Assembly (NCBI GenBank): GCA_028641055.1
Contig: CM054058.1
Location: 87,245,927-87,309,926 of the forward strand
Reading direction: 5' to 3'
Source of the DNA: Alopecurus myosuroides
Taxonomy: Eukaryota > Streptophyta > Magnoliopsida > Poales > Poaceae
DNA length: 64,000 nt
Positions 1 to 11,768 of this stretch are shown here, piece after piece. How positions within the stretch are numbered: position 1 is the first letter of the stretch; every line of letters starts with the position of its first letter. A model generated the notes under the pieces. That model was given only the letters and a program-made list of their open reading frames with translations, did no database searches and was not told the origin of the DNA. The position numbers and the translations under genes were made by a program.

Positions 1-985
1 GTGAATTCAAGGGCCGAAACCGGCGGGTTTCTTCTATTTCTGCAGGAGGAAGATTATGATGTCATCGTTGACATCAGCCGGACCCACCTGTCGGTGACAG
101 GGGGAGAGGGAGACCGCGGGCTGTTCTTGGGCTTGTTTCCTGGGCCGCTGGCGGCCGCTCGCGTGCGAGGGGGAGAGGGAGAGTGAATCTATGGCTTGGG
201 CCTGCTGCGGGCTGCTTTCTCTTTTTTTTTCTTTCTCTTTTCTATTTCTGTTTTTAATCAACCTTTTATAACTTTTGAATAAAAACTCCAAATCACCTCA
301 AACAAAAACCAGTGGTTTTGTAAAAACATTCTATTCCATACAGTAACATAATTTTGTTATTTCCAACATATTTCAAATTTTGTATTTTGAAATATGAATA
401 ATGCCTTAATAGTATATATATATATATAAACATTTTTAAATAGAAACTAGTAAATAAAAGAAAATATGGTTTTATAAAATTTACAAAGACCTTCTTATTG
501 TCAAATATTGTTTTTAGAAAACATTTCAACTTTTTTCATATTTTTATAGTTTTAGAATATGAGAAAACATTAATAGCAACTTAATAGGAAACAAAGATTT
601 TAAAGTAGAAAGATTATTTGAATAATTTTAGAAATATTTCCATGGTTCAAGTATTGTTTTCTAGGACCTTCTAATTTTTTTTATAATTTCAACATGTGAG
701 AAAATCACTAACATAAACTTATTAACATAATCAAAATAGAGAATAAATGAATAAATTTTGAATTGGGGTGAGTAAGAATAGAGAGATTTTCTCAAATGAA
801 AAAATGTTGTTTTCTCAAATGAAAAATGTTGTTTTCTCAAATGAAAACATTGTTTTCTATAGTATTTAACTTGTTTTCTTTTATTTCTTGCATCTCATTT
901 GGTTTTTGATCACTTGCATAACATCAAAACAAAAAGTTTCAATTTTTACTGATTTTTGCACTTTCCAAAAATTAGGGATGTTACA
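1..985 (-). repeat. Right-hand part of a long gypsy-type LTR, copy A
   Basis: The stretch is nearly the same as 10811-11768 and ends in GGGATGTTACA. Read on the minus strand this is an LTR start, TGTAACATCCC, of the same kind as the long LTRs at 27720-43511 (TGTCACATCCC). The first 200 bases are GC-rich and the rest is AT-rich with no coding potential. The LTR continues upstream of the window. It abuts a broken Athila integrase at 986. Confidence 0.6.
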
Positions 986-1837
986 ATGTTAATAAATGGG
1001 TAGAAGCTATACCTACAAAGAGTGCTGATGGTGAAACCTCGTTATTTTCCCTAGGTTTGGTGTGCCTAGATATCTTATGATGATGGAGGTTCTCATTTTA
1101 TTCATGGTGGTACTAGAAAAAACCTTGCCAAATATGATGTTAATCATAGAATTGCTTCAGCTCATCATCCCCAAACCAGTGGGCAATTAGAATTATAAAA
1201 TAGAGAAATTAAATCTCTCTTGCAAAAGACTGTTAATAAATCTAGAAAAAATTGGGCTAGTAAGTTGAATGATGCTTTATGGGCTTATAAAACTGCTTAT
1301 AAAATTCCTATGGGTATGTATCCTTATAAAATGATTTATTGATTAGTTTGTCACTTGCCTTTAGATTTAGAACAGAAAGCTTATTGGGCAGTGAAACAAC
1401 TTAATAAAGATTTTAAACTTGCTGGTAAGAAAAGAATGCTTGATTTGAGTTCTCTAGATGAATGGAGATGTGAAGTCTATGAAAATGCTAGACTCTTTAA
1501 AGAGAAAGTTAAACAATGGCATGATAGGAGAATTCTTAAAAGAGAGTTTCATGTTGGTGAGAAAGTTCTATTGTATTGGTCTCGTCTGCGATTTTTCGCA
1601 GGAAAATTACTCTCGAGATGGGAAGGACCTTATGTTATTGAAGAGGTGTATCGTTTTGGTGCAATCAAAATTGATTCCGTCAAAGATAACACTACACAAG
1701 TGGTAAATGGGCAAAGACTCAAACATTACATTTCTGGATATTCTTATGATGAAGATGTTGATACTATGGAAGTGGTAACCTCGGAAGAGTTCATAAGGGA
1801 GAAAATTCTAGAATCTGCAGAGTCTGTTTTTGAATAG
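986..1837 (+). pseudogene. Athila-type gypsy integrase remnant, copy A
   Basis: This is the C-terminal half of a retrotransposon integrase, the enzyme that inserts element cDNA into the chromosome. Recognisable pieces are NKWVEAIPTKS near 1000, DGGSHF near 1085 and AHHPQTSGQ near 1160. These are followed by the long C-terminal part with KAYWAVKQLN, REFHVGEKVLL, a GPY-like LSRWEGPYVI and VNGQRLKHY. A base is missing just before DGGSHF, and stop codons follow SGQLEL and KMIY. The frame from 1355 to 1837 is otherwise open. The N-terminal half is replaced by the LTR end at 985. The QRLKHY ending and the HLPLDLEQKAYWA stretch are typical of the Athila lineage in grasses. Copy B lies at 11769-12616. 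Confidence 0.8.
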
Positions 1838-2294
1838 GTAAAAGTTATGTTAAGAAATATTTGGCGGATTACCTTCCAAGTTATATTTTGTCAATTATGG
1901 AAAATATGAAAAATATCGAGGCGAAGAAGGGTAGGAGAAGGTGCCCGAGGGCACCACACCACCCGGCGGCACGGGCCCACCCCTGGCCGGGTCACCCTAT
2001 GGTGTGGGCGCCTCGGAGCCCCTTTCTGACTCGTTTTGGACTTGCGATTTCCTTTCGTTATGCATATTTTTTTCTATATAACCCACGGACCCCTCCCCCC
2101 CGAGGTCCGTATATTGTTTTCTCGTCGTGTTTCTGTTTTGGCCTGTTTCTGCTAGGTTTCATCATCACATTTTGATCCACGATCTCCTCTTCCGGACTAC
2201 CCAAAGATAGTTTCTTTGTGAACGTCGTCAACCCATACATGAACGAGTTGAAGACACATCCCAAGGAGTTGGTGCTCAAGGATGGGGTGGTGCA
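1838..2294 (+). mobile_element. Athila 3' region after integrase, copy A
   Basis: This non-coding stretch follows the integrase and matches 12617-13077. It includes a GC-rich part near 1925-2010 and a C-rich tract near 2093-2102. Its right edge, GTGCA, is the 5 bp before the minus-strand Tat LTR in both copies. I see no conserved protein in it. Confidence 0.55.
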
Positions 2295-2840
2295 TGTCGA
2301 GACATCATAGTAGAATTCATAGACGGGGGTTCCATGAGACTACCGATAGAGAAGTGGGGGGACGTGATCGTATGACGAACAATGACACCAGGGTTTTACC
2401 CAGGTTCGGTACGTCGCGACTAGGCGGCGTTCCTACTCCTGCAATCTCACTAATCAGGGCTAAAGCCTGAAGAATACATAGTACAATGTGATTTTAGGTT
2501 TAGCTACCCGACAAGGATCAACCTCTCGGCAAGTTAGCCTCTAGCTTCTTGTCTATCTTTCTTATCTCCCGTCCGACTTTATATAATAGTCGGGTTAGGG
2601 CTTACATAATAGGAAACCTAGAAGACTACGGTATGTCCTAACTTGGAAGGCAAGAATCTGCCTTCTACTCCAAGCCGTACCAGGTGGGCCGCGGTCCGGG
2701 TTCTTCTAGAATCCGGCTTCCGCGTGTCAGCTTACTGGGCCGCCCAATGGTTCGTGATCCATTACCATTTAGGCCACCCTGGTAATCCGGAACTTTAGAG
2801 AACCATATGATATATACTCCTAATTGGTATATATCCAACA
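2295..2840 (-). repeat. 3' LTR of Tat-like element 1
   Basis: 546 bp, with ends TGTCGAGACATC and TATATCCAACA as read on the plus strand (TG...CA on both strands). It aligns end to end with the LTRs at 24919-25463 and 53349-53891. The TATATAAAG-like promoter motif of the family appears here as CTTTATATAATAG near 2577. Confidence 0.9.
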
Positions 2841-3231
2841 GTAACCCCCAAGAAGGATTAAGACTTCAATTCGCCGTCTTTCGTCAAATTTGCATCCTTT
2901 CCAAGAAATATTGGCTTTCTGTCTTGATTCTTCTTTTCCTTCAAATTATGCTATAACGCAAAACTCGGATTTCGGAAAATCCGGCTTTTCTTCCACAAGC
3001 CTTCGTGGAAACGGAACTCCTTACGTCAGCGCTTAAATCATGCTGGCGTCAGGGGCGTTTGGGTTTTCGAGTGTGAAACCCTGAAACGTATCTCTTGCAG
3101 ATTCTCGCGGGAAACGAGGAAATAGCAATAATCAACTGTCGATTCATTTCCCGGAATTTCCGGCGACTGACATGCGTTGAGCATCCAACGGTCAAAAGAG
3201 CCGTTAGCACGTATCGTGATGGATTTCCGGC

Positions 3232-3239
3232 TATAAATA
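3232..3239 (+). promoter_or_regulatory. TATA box of the antisense gene, element 1
   Basis: TATAAATA lies in the context CCGGCTATAAATAGCCC, 185 bp upstream of the ATG at 3417. The same motif lies at the matching place in elements 2 (24531-24538) and 3 (52951-52958), always oriented toward the antisense gene. TGACG-type motifs (ACGTCAGC, GGCGTCAGG) lie about 200 bp further upstream. Confidence 0.65.
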
Positions 3240-3416
3240 GCCCACTTCATCCCGTAGGGCAAACCTTCCACTCCTTCTCACATTCAAGCCTCAAGCGCCA
3301 TAGCCCCCGAGCTTCCGTGAGAGCAGAGCAGAGAAAAACCCGAGCCCGTACACGCGACCTCGCCGTTCCCGGACTTCTCATCGGAGAGCACGGAGTCCTC
3401 ATCACGCCGCCCGGAT

Positions 3417-4703
3417 ATGGACTCTCAGCGCGCTTCCCCGGACCGCTCCGTGGCCGCAGCGATCGACGATATAATCAACACCATGGAGCCCATGGTGGGT
3501 TCGCCGAACCGCGCCACTGGCGACGAGCCGGAGAAATCTTCCGGCGGCCAGGCCCGTGAGGATCCACCTCTCACGGCTACAGCCCTGGCCGCGTCTTCTT
3601 CCGCGCCGCCTCCACCTTTTGCTCCCGAAACGGTGAAGGAGAAAATCACGCTCGTCGGAGAAGAGCTTGCCGCTGCGTCCGCCGCCGCCGGAGCGGAGGA
3701 CGAGGGTGAAAGTGCCGGCAACTGGACCCGGTGCAACATTCCCCCCTCCCTTCTTCCAACAATGGAGAAGGAGGGAATGATCGCGAAAGGCGAATGGCGG
3801 TGCGAGGAGGAAGAGTCTGAGCCCCTTCCTAGGGCCGGAGAGCGGATTCTTCTTACATCTCATATCTTACGAGGTATGGGATTTCCGCCATCCGCCTTCT
3901 TCCTCCAGGTACTTAACCACTATCACAGCCAACCCCACAATTGCCACGTAACTCCATCCTCTACTTAGCCGGATCCCAGGCTCTTTTCGAAGGGTACCTA
4001 GGTTTAGCCCCTAGGTTAGATTTATAGCAATATTGCTTCGGGGTTAAGCGTAACCCTTCCGAGAGCGCACTCCCGACTTGCGGAACCATTTCCTTTACCC
4101 TGCGTAGATTCAGGGAGGATTGGTTCCCCAAGATCAAAACCTCTGAATCCGTCAAATTCTGGACGGATTCCTTCTTCTATCATCCAGACGTTCCTTTTCC
4201 CGGAAAAACCACTAGGATTCCACCTTTCGCCAAAACCGCGGCCATTCCCCAAGAAAACTGGAGAACAGAAGCAGTACAGACCCTGCCGCCAGATCTCCTT
4301 CGGATTAAGTGGCGCATCGCCAAACTCGTCACCTCCGAGTATGTTGCTTGTCAACAAATGCCTACCCAAAAGGACTGGGGCGTTCTCGGAAGTTGAAAAA
4401 CTTTCGGGAGCTATCATGGAGGTAGCGGAGTCCAGGGAATCCACCTTGCGCTCCGCGGCACGCCGTGGTGCGCGCATGGCTCTAGGGCTCATGCGCATGC
4501 ACTACCCTTCTGCCAAATCTTGGCGCGTGGCGTCCAACATCCCGCAAGGATACACGGAAGCGCAACGGACCAGTATCTTTGACGAGATCAAAGGTCACGC
4601 CACCAAGATTGCCTCCATGGTGAACGTCTCCATATTCAACCCGGAGGAAGCAATTCCAGAAGTTCCCGAGGAGTCCAGCAGCGAAGATGATTCAGATGCC
4701 TGA
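3417..4703 (+). pseudogene. Antisense gene of Tat-like element 1 (Transposase_28-like), deleted copy
   Basis: The gene lies opposite to gag-pol, between pol and the 3' LTR. The ATG at 3417 starts MDSQRASPDRSV, matching element 2. A low-complexity acidic N-terminus is followed by GEWRCEEEESEPLPR, ILLTSHILRGMGFPPSAF and VLNHYHSQPHN. The frame then breaks near 3940 but resumes in other frames with the FRED-type stretch. Near 4330 the sequence jumps from inside exon 1 to inside exon 6 of the full model seen in element 3. About 1.7 kb with all introns is lost by deletion, not by splicing, because the break is not at exon borders. The last part (4341-4703) ends in the conserved acidic tail SSEDDSDA. 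Function unknown; this is a dead copy. Confidence 0.75.
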
Positions 4704-5308
4704 AGGAATATTCCTGGAAATAGGAGCATTACTGATCTTACAATGTAAACTTTATTGTAATGCTTCTTATTCTTTTGTATGAACTAGTACTCCGCCTTTT
4801 GCAGCAGTATTATTTAGTCCTTTGCATGTTTTCTGGATTTTTATTCCTTTATCTTCTAAGTTCTCTGGTTTATATGCTTTAACTGTTCTTAGTGTTTGAA
4901 ATAGCTTGATAGCATTTTAATCTTCATGCCAAGTGACTGGGTATAACCAATCAGTCTAAACTCGGAAACATGGATCATACTAAAGGCATTTTTACTTACT
5001 AGCTTCAGCGACCCAGCACAAAAACAATCAGATAATACTTAGAGAATAGTAAGGAATTTTATGAATGAAACTCAGGCACACAGGCACAATCTAGGTTTAC
5101 CTAAGCCACTTTAGGCTGAAAATCATTTGTTTTTTAACGCCGAGCATGCACGCACAATTCGGGTTAACATTGAGTATTTTGAAAGATCATTGGGAAATAG
5201 ATAAGACGAAATTATGCTTTATACTATAATACACATGTAAAAAATACGGATGTATGAATTCCGGCAACTTTATTTCATGATCTCAAAGATGTTTATATAG
5301 AAATTGAA
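4704..5308. other. Non-coding strip between convergent antisense gene and pol, element 1
   Basis: No open frame is supported here. The strip holds two copies of a motif read on the minus strand as TTGTGCCTG/CGTGC at about 5073-5098 and 5141-5166. The same pair is kept at the matching place in elements 2 and 3. It probably contains the 3' ends of both convergent transcripts. Confidence 0.5.
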
Positions 5309-7282
5309 CTAAGTATAGAAGGGACGTAACTGCTGGATGCTCCAGGGCCTCTTTGTCTCTCCTAGTTTGTCATCTATCTTTCTCTTTCTTTTGCGATTCG
5401 GCTTCTCAGGATCGTCTTCCGTATCTCGAATATGTACAAGATAGTATGATCCATTTTTCATAACCTTGCTAATGACGAATGGTCCATCCCAAAATGGGGC
5501 CAATTTGTGCTTCCTTTGCTGCACCAATCTTAGCACTAAGTCACCTTCTTTAAAAGAACGATGCCTGATTTTCCGACTATGGTAACGTCGTAAACCTTGC
5601 TGATAGATGGCGGATCTTTGAAGCACAAGTTCTCGTTCTTCTTCTAAGAGATCGATGGCATCCTGTCGTGCACTTTCGGCATCTGATTCATCGAAATCCT
5701 GCACTCTTGGGCTATCATGGATCATGTCCGTTTGAAGAACTGCTTCCGCACCATAAACTAGGAAAAACGGGGTTTGCCCTTTTGACTTGTTTGGCGTCGT
5801 TCGAATGCTCCAAAGCACAGAGGGTAATTCTTCCACCCATGCTCCAGCTTCTCTATGAAGAGGAGATTCGAGTCTTGGGCGTATTCCTTGCAGGATTGAG
5901 GTGTTCATTCTTTCAACTTGTCCATTGGATTGCGGGTGTGCCACCGATGCAAGATCTAGGCGAATTCCCATTTGTCGGCAATATTTTGCCAACTATCCAA
6001 TGGAGAAATTTTTCCCGTTGTCGGTTATTATGCTATGTGGAACCCTGTATCTCATGACTACGTCAATGATGAAATTTCTGGCAGTTACACCGTCAAGCTT
6101 TTTGACGGGTTTTTCCTCCACCCACTTGGTATACTTATCCACTGCAACGAGTAGATGTGTCAGTCCTCCCCTTGCAGTTTTGAATGGTTCCATCATATCT
6201 AGCCCCCGGACCGCAAACATGCATGTAATAGGGATAGTTTTGAGTGCTTGGGCTGGCATATTCGTCTGCTTGGCATAATACTGACATCCGGCACATGTAT
6301 TGACTATGTGTTCGGCATCTGTCTTGGCTGTTAGCCAGAAAAACCCCGCACGGAATGCTTTTTTGACTATGCTTTTTGATTGAGCATGATGTCCGCAATC
6401 TCCAGCATGGATTTCTTGCAAGATTTCTCGTCCTTCTTCTGGCGAAATACATCGCAGAAAAATTTCGGTAGTACTGCGTTTATACAGGCAATCATTTATT
6501 ACCGTGTATCCTTTGCATCGACATTTTATTTGTCTTTGCAAGACCTCGTCTTCTCCATCCGGGTACTTCTGATCTACTAAGAAGTTTATATATGGAATTG
6601 TCCAATCTGGGTTAACAAGCAGGACTTCGATTGACTCGGAAACAAGAGGATAGTCGACATCTCCACCTTTTATGGATGGTTCATGTAAATGCTGGACAAA
6701 CACACCTGGTGGTAGGGTTTTCACTCTTTCCGATCCCATGCGGGCTAATGCATCCGCGTTCCATTTTTCTTCCCTTTTGACGTGAAGTACTTCAAATCCT
6801 AGGAAGCAGATTGCAAACTCGTCCATCGTTCTCCGGTATTCGGCCATGATGGGGTTTTTGGCGTCCCATGTTTAGTTGAGATGATACTGTACCAAATCTG
6901 AGTCACCATAGCATAAGATGCGTTTGACACCTATTTCTTTTGCAATGTGCAAGCCATGAAGCAAAGCTTCGTATTCTGCCACATTATTGTTGGCATTGAA
7001 GTGTATTTGTAATACATACTCCATTGTATCTCCCTTTGGGGATTTTAGGACTACACCAGCTCCAGCGCCTTCTTTCATCTTGGATCCGTCACAGTGCATA
7101 ACCCAGTATTCCGACTCCGGCATTGGTGTGTTTTCCATTGCTTCTATCCAATCAGCGACAAAATCTACCAACACCTGGCATTTTATTGTCGTACGGGATT
7201 GATACTTAATGTCGAACGCAGCCAACTCGATGCCCCATTTGGCTACTCAGCCTGTTGTGTCCGCATTGTTGATTACATCGCA
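5309..7282 (-). pseudogene. pol 3' half of Tat-like element 1: second RNase H and integrase
   Basis: Read on the minus strand from 7282, the frame starts in the RNase H/connection region (MAAFDIKYQ). It continues into the second RNase H, with VMHCDGSKMKEGAGAG, NNVAEYEALLHGL and YGDSDLVQ, a domain typical of the Tat lineage. The integrase follows, with an HHCC zinc finger (HAGDCGHHAQ ... CAGCQYY), catalytic Asp in GLDMM, Asp in IITDNG and Glu in NGQVERMN, and a GPF module (WDGPFVISKV). The frame ends at 5309. It is interrupted by only a few stops: one at about 6870 in QYHLN*TWDAK and one at 5993-5995 where GEL became a stop. It is the best-kept pol fragment in the window but lacks protease, RT and most of the first RNase H. 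Confidence 0.85.
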
Positions 7283-10200
7283 TGATCCAGTCTTTACAAA
7301 ATAGTATTACAACTTGCATAGTCTTAGAAGACTAGCATTAAACAAAGATATACATCGGAAGACATAGTACAACATTGAGCCCATCTTCTTCATGTGCCAC
7401 AAGCAAAACATGTTGGCGATAGTCTTGAGATCCTAAACGAAATCCTCACTCGTCTTCAGAAACATCTGCAATATGGAATATACAGCCACAAGGGAGTCAA
7501 TACAATTTAATGTATTGGCAAGTAACACTATGGTGGATATAAATGGCAAGACTAATACTACATGCTTATTTGGCTGAGTGGAGTTTAAGCTAAGTTTGCA
7601 TAAAGCCAGTTTTGTCCTATCTCTTTTGTAAAACAAACTTTTCTTTTCAAAGGGGTGGCAACATTGGATTAAGATCCAAGCACCACAATACTCTTCACTT
7701 GGTCAAAATTTTACTTATTGAAATTGGTGATGAGATTCTTCCGTCATTCCTTGTCCAGCTGCTCATAGTTGTCCATAACCGGGGACACGGCTAAGATCTT
7801 AGTTGACTCTGCAGAGTTTGTGCACTTTCACCTTCAGACTCAAATCAGTCCAAACATCCTATACACCCTGAGTGCATTAAGGAAAGGAGAAGATTGAGAC
7901 GAGATCTTTCAGAAGAAATTCCACCACCGTTTGGCCTACCCGTTCCACCTATAATTATGCTACATCTGCTTGTAAGCCTAGTGAGTTCATTCAACTTAGT
8001 TGATCAAGACAGAGCCCATATGACCAAAGGCTGCACGAGAAGCTACTAAACTTAGAAGGACATAGTAATCTCTTTGTTCCTGGGTGGCCATCCGCAAGTG
8101 ACAACCTCAAGTGGAATAACCCTTAGACAAGGGCCCTGAGGCAACACTCAACATAAACCAATCTTACCACTTCCACCCAGGTGGTTCATTCATTAGTTAT
8201 ACTTAAAAAATTTCCTCAACATCTAGTAAAACCAATTTTTGTAGCATGGCTAAGCATCTAATAAGTACCAAGGCATCAAAATAACAAGGTATAAGGATGG
8301 CTACACACTACTAGGATATAGCATAGCATAATATAACTTATTAAAATTTCCTATCATGCATACTACTCAAAATCAACTAATGCATATAGAAAATAATGGG
8401 TAGTTGATGGTGTGTTACTTGCCTTGTTGAAGGTTGTGAAGATATCACACTCGTTGATGGTGTGTTACTTGCCTTGTTGAAGGTTGTGAAGATATCACAC
8501 TCTCTTCACAAAAGATCGTTTCTCTCCGTACAATCTATTCATTTAAAACACAATAACAAAATAAACAAGCATCCTAGCAACCAAACATACAAGTGTAGAA
8601 AACATACAGAGCAACTAACATAAATAAAGGGGTTTAACCAAGTTGGCTAGGACAAGGTCAAGGTTTGAGTTCAATACTTGTTAAGGAAATTCCAAGGGTT
8701 TACTTGGGATGGACTAAGTTGAGTTTGTAGTGATCAAACTTTATTGGAAACATATTTATCTAAGAAGTACCAAGAGTTCACCAAGGTGATCTCACTATTT
8801 TAACTAAGGTAACACATAACCATGTTTAACACTTAGTTCTTTTCATAAAAACATTTGAGTGATCTAAGTTAGTCCTTCCATTTTGGTTTAGGCTAGGTCT
8901 AGGTTCAACTAAATTCATAACAAAGGAGATAACAATTTAAAGTCTTGGTCTTTTCCATTTGGGTAAAGGGCTGGACAAAAACAACTTGTTAATCTTCAAG
9001 TTGTGTGGATGGCTCCAAGTCTTCACATGCTTGTCTTCTTGAAGATCATCTTCATGCTTCTATTGTAGTCTTTTCCTTATATGGATTCTTCTCTTGATAT
9101 TGATAGATTTCTTCATGGATTTCACTTCACTAATTTGGTTTGGGTATGGGATGGCCAAAAAATACCACTAAGTCAAGAGAAAAAAAAGGAAGAAAGATAG
9201 AAAGAGAGAGGGAGATAATTTCTTCTGGATTTCTTCACACTTGTACTTCCTTGAGTTTCTTCTAGGTGTGGAGTTAAGTCTTTTCTTCAAAAATTCTTCA
9301 TTGATCTTCCTTGTAGATCTTCATGTTGCCACCAAGTTGAAAATGAAGTTTTCTTCTTGTGCTTGCGTCTTGATCTCAATTTTGCTAACTTGATGAGTTC
9401 TTGAAGCAAGAAAGGGGCGTGGAGGAGTAGATAGAAACTATGGTACTAGTATTTGAGGTTCACTAGTTGGTCCTTTGTATGGTTTACATATACTAGGGAC
9501 TTGGTCTTGACTCCAAAATAGCCACCAAATCAAAGAATAACAGTTGAAAACAAATTCTAAGACATGGTGAAAATAGATGTATTCACTATGCTGGGTTTTT
9601 GGTCAAAACACAAGGTCATCGTCCAAGCGTGTCCAAAATGGTTGGGAAAGTTTGTTTCTGGTTCAAGTTACCAAATGGAACAAATTTGCAAAAGAAACTA
9701 TATTGAAAATATTTATATAATTAAATCTATGTCAAAAATACTCAATATACCAATTAATTCTAAATTCAAATTTAATTTGTTCAATTATTATTTTGGGACA
9801 GAGGATATGAAACTACACATCCTTAAATTTCCAAATATATTTTATTTGCAACTTTTGGAGTTGTAGAATTTGAATTATGCCAAAATTCATCAAACAAGCA
9901 TATTTAAATTTGAACTAATTTAAATTTGTAAAATTTGAGTTTGAACAGTGCTAAAAGATTCTACAGATGCAGGGGATTTCAAAAAGTCCTAGTTTGCTAA
10001 ATTTGGGCTTGTGGATCAAAAGTTATGATGGTTCAAAGATATAGGGGCTTTTCTGTAATTCTGCTAAATGAATTTATTCGGGAGAAAAATATACAGAAAA
10101 GGCTGGCCACATGGCGCTCTGTGATTGGATGGGCCTGCTGACTGAACCACTACGTGGCTGCTGCCTGGGATGCTGACTGGATTAAGTGAAATGATCTGGG

Positions 10201-11768
10201 GCGTTGGATCTAGATCCAACGGGAGCTTACCCCTTCGTTAAGTGAGTCTATCCTAGCCACAGGATCAAGATCTGACGGACAAGGATCAATTGGATCTCAC
10301 CTCGTCGGCATGGCGGCCGGAAAACAGCGGGCGACGGTGCTCCGGTGACCCGTGACGCAGAAATCGATGGAGGCGATGGCTCTGGTGCTCTCCTGGGCTC
10401 GGGAAGAAAATGAGGAGACTCAGTAAGACGAGGCAAACTCGATGGTGGCGATGGCGTTTCCGGTGGGGATCTCTGTTGACGGCGTGGTGCAAACAGAGGA
10501 GCTCGGGCGCCGGCGAGCTTCAGAATTGGATGGCGCGGCTCTTCTGCTGCAACAAAAATTCAAAGATCCCGTGAGGGGGGTGCGCACGGCCACAAGGAGT
10601 CGAACAGAGGGTTATGGGGACCAGGAGCTCGCTCACCTTGCCGGAATCTAGCGGGGACGGCGGCGGTGGATGAGAACTCCGGCGAGCAATACGAACGGCC
10701 TCGGGGCACAATAAGGAGAGGAGGGAGAGGGGAAACGAGAAAGGACTCAGGGGGCTTCAAATAGCGGGTCACGGGGAGGGGATTAATAGCCTTAATCGCC
10801 CGCAATCAAGCGCGAATTCAAGGGCCAAAACCGGCGGGTTTCTTCCGTTTCTGTAGGAGGAAGATGACGATGTCATCGTTGACATCAGCCTAACCCACCT
10901 GTCGGTGACAGAGTGAGAGGGAGACCGCGGGCTGCTCTTGGGCTTGTTTCCTGGGCCGCTGGCGGCCGCTCGCGTGCAAGGGCGAGAAGGAGAGTGAATC
11001 TAGTGGCTTGGGCCTGCTACGGGCTGCTTTCTCTTTTTTTTTCTCTTTTCTATTTCTGTTTTGATAAACCTTTTATAACTTTCGAATAAAAACTCCAAAT
11101 CACCTCAAACAAAAACCAGTGGTTTTGTAAAAATATTCTATTTCATACAGTAAAATAATTTGTTTGTTTTCAACATATTTCAAATTTTGTATTTTGAAAT
11201 ATGAATAATGCCTGAATAGTATATATGTATATAAACATTTTTAAATAGAAACTAGTAAATAAAAGAAAATATGGTTTTATAAAATTTACATAGACCTTCT
11301 TATTGTCAAATATTGTTTTTCAAAAACATTTCAATTTTTTTTCATATTTTTATAGTTTTAGAATATGAGAAAACATTAATAGCAACTTAATAGGAAACAA
11401 AGATTTTAAAGTAGAAAGATTATTTGAATAATTTTAGAAATATTTCCATGGTTCAAGTATTGTTTTCTAGGATCTTCTAATTTTTTTTATAATTTCAACA
11501 TGTGAGAAAATCACTAACATAAATTTATTAACATAATCAAAATAGAGAATTATTTAATAAATTTTGAATTGGGGTGAGTAAGAACAGAGAGATTTTCTCA
11601 AATGAAAAATGTTGTTTTCTCAAATGAAAACATTGTTTTCTATAGTATTTAACTTGTTTTCTTTTATTTCTTCAATCTCATTTGGTTTTTGGTCACTTGG
11701 ATAACATGAAAACAAAAAGTTTCAATTTTTAGTGATTTTTGCACTTTCCGAAAATTAGGGATGTTACA
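7283..11768 (-). repeat. Truncated long gypsy-type LTR, copy B
   Basis: About 4.5 kb with no protein signal. On the minus strand it begins TGTAACATCCC at 11768 and has an AT-rich first part. A GC-rich promoter/leader-like block follows at about 10980-10240, then about 3 kb of AT-rich sequence. It shares this plan, and short stretches such as CGGAAGACA...TTGAGCCCA near its far end, with the 6.09-kb LTRs at 27720-43511, though the two are not closely similar overall. The far terminus is missing: the stretch matching the first 200 bases of the LTR at 27720 starts directly at the break with Tat element 1. Within it, 9564-9866 and the small open frames near 10250-10800 look like chance frames. Confidence 0.55.
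8403..8502. repeat. Perfect 50-bp tandem duplication inside the long LTR
   Basis: The unit from 8403 to 8452, starting GTTGATGGTGTGTTACTTGC and ending in ATCACACTC, is repeated without change at 8453-8502. This looks like a recent local duplication within the LTR. Confidence 0.95.

Larger units (their letters stand above)
2295..7282 (-). mobile_element. Tat-like Ty3/gypsy element 1, truncated
   Basis: This element runs on the minus strand. From its 3' end it has the 3' LTR (2295-2840), a purine-rich tract read as CTTCTTGGGGGTTAC next to the LTR, an oppositely oriented gene (3417-4703), a non-coding strip (4704-5308) and the integrase/RNase H part of pol (5309-7282). It stops at 7282 inside the RNase H region. 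RT, gag and the 5' LTR are absent and replaced by a truncated long LTR. It belongs to the same family as elements 2 and 3. The antisense gene carries a large internal deletion at about 4330. Confidence 0.85.

Noticed and set aside
415..428. (TA)n run and similar short simple repeats, and C-tracts near 12871 and 56318
   Set aside because: Ordinary low-complexity tracts in AT-rich or GC-rich transposon DNA.
3402..3863. 153-codon minus-strand frame opposite the antisense gene of element 1
   Set aside because: It is a shadow of the GC-rich exon 1 on the other strand; its counterparts at 23900-24361 and 52357-52731 occur for the same reason.
7612..7794. Small frames between 7283 and 10810 as host genes
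   Set aside because: All are under 101 codons, have no recognisable domains and lie in sequence with LTR-type layout.
9564..9866. 100-codon frame in the truncated long LTR
   Set aside because: AT-rich, Phe/Ile/Asn/Lys-rich chance frame with no homology signal and no support from neighbours.
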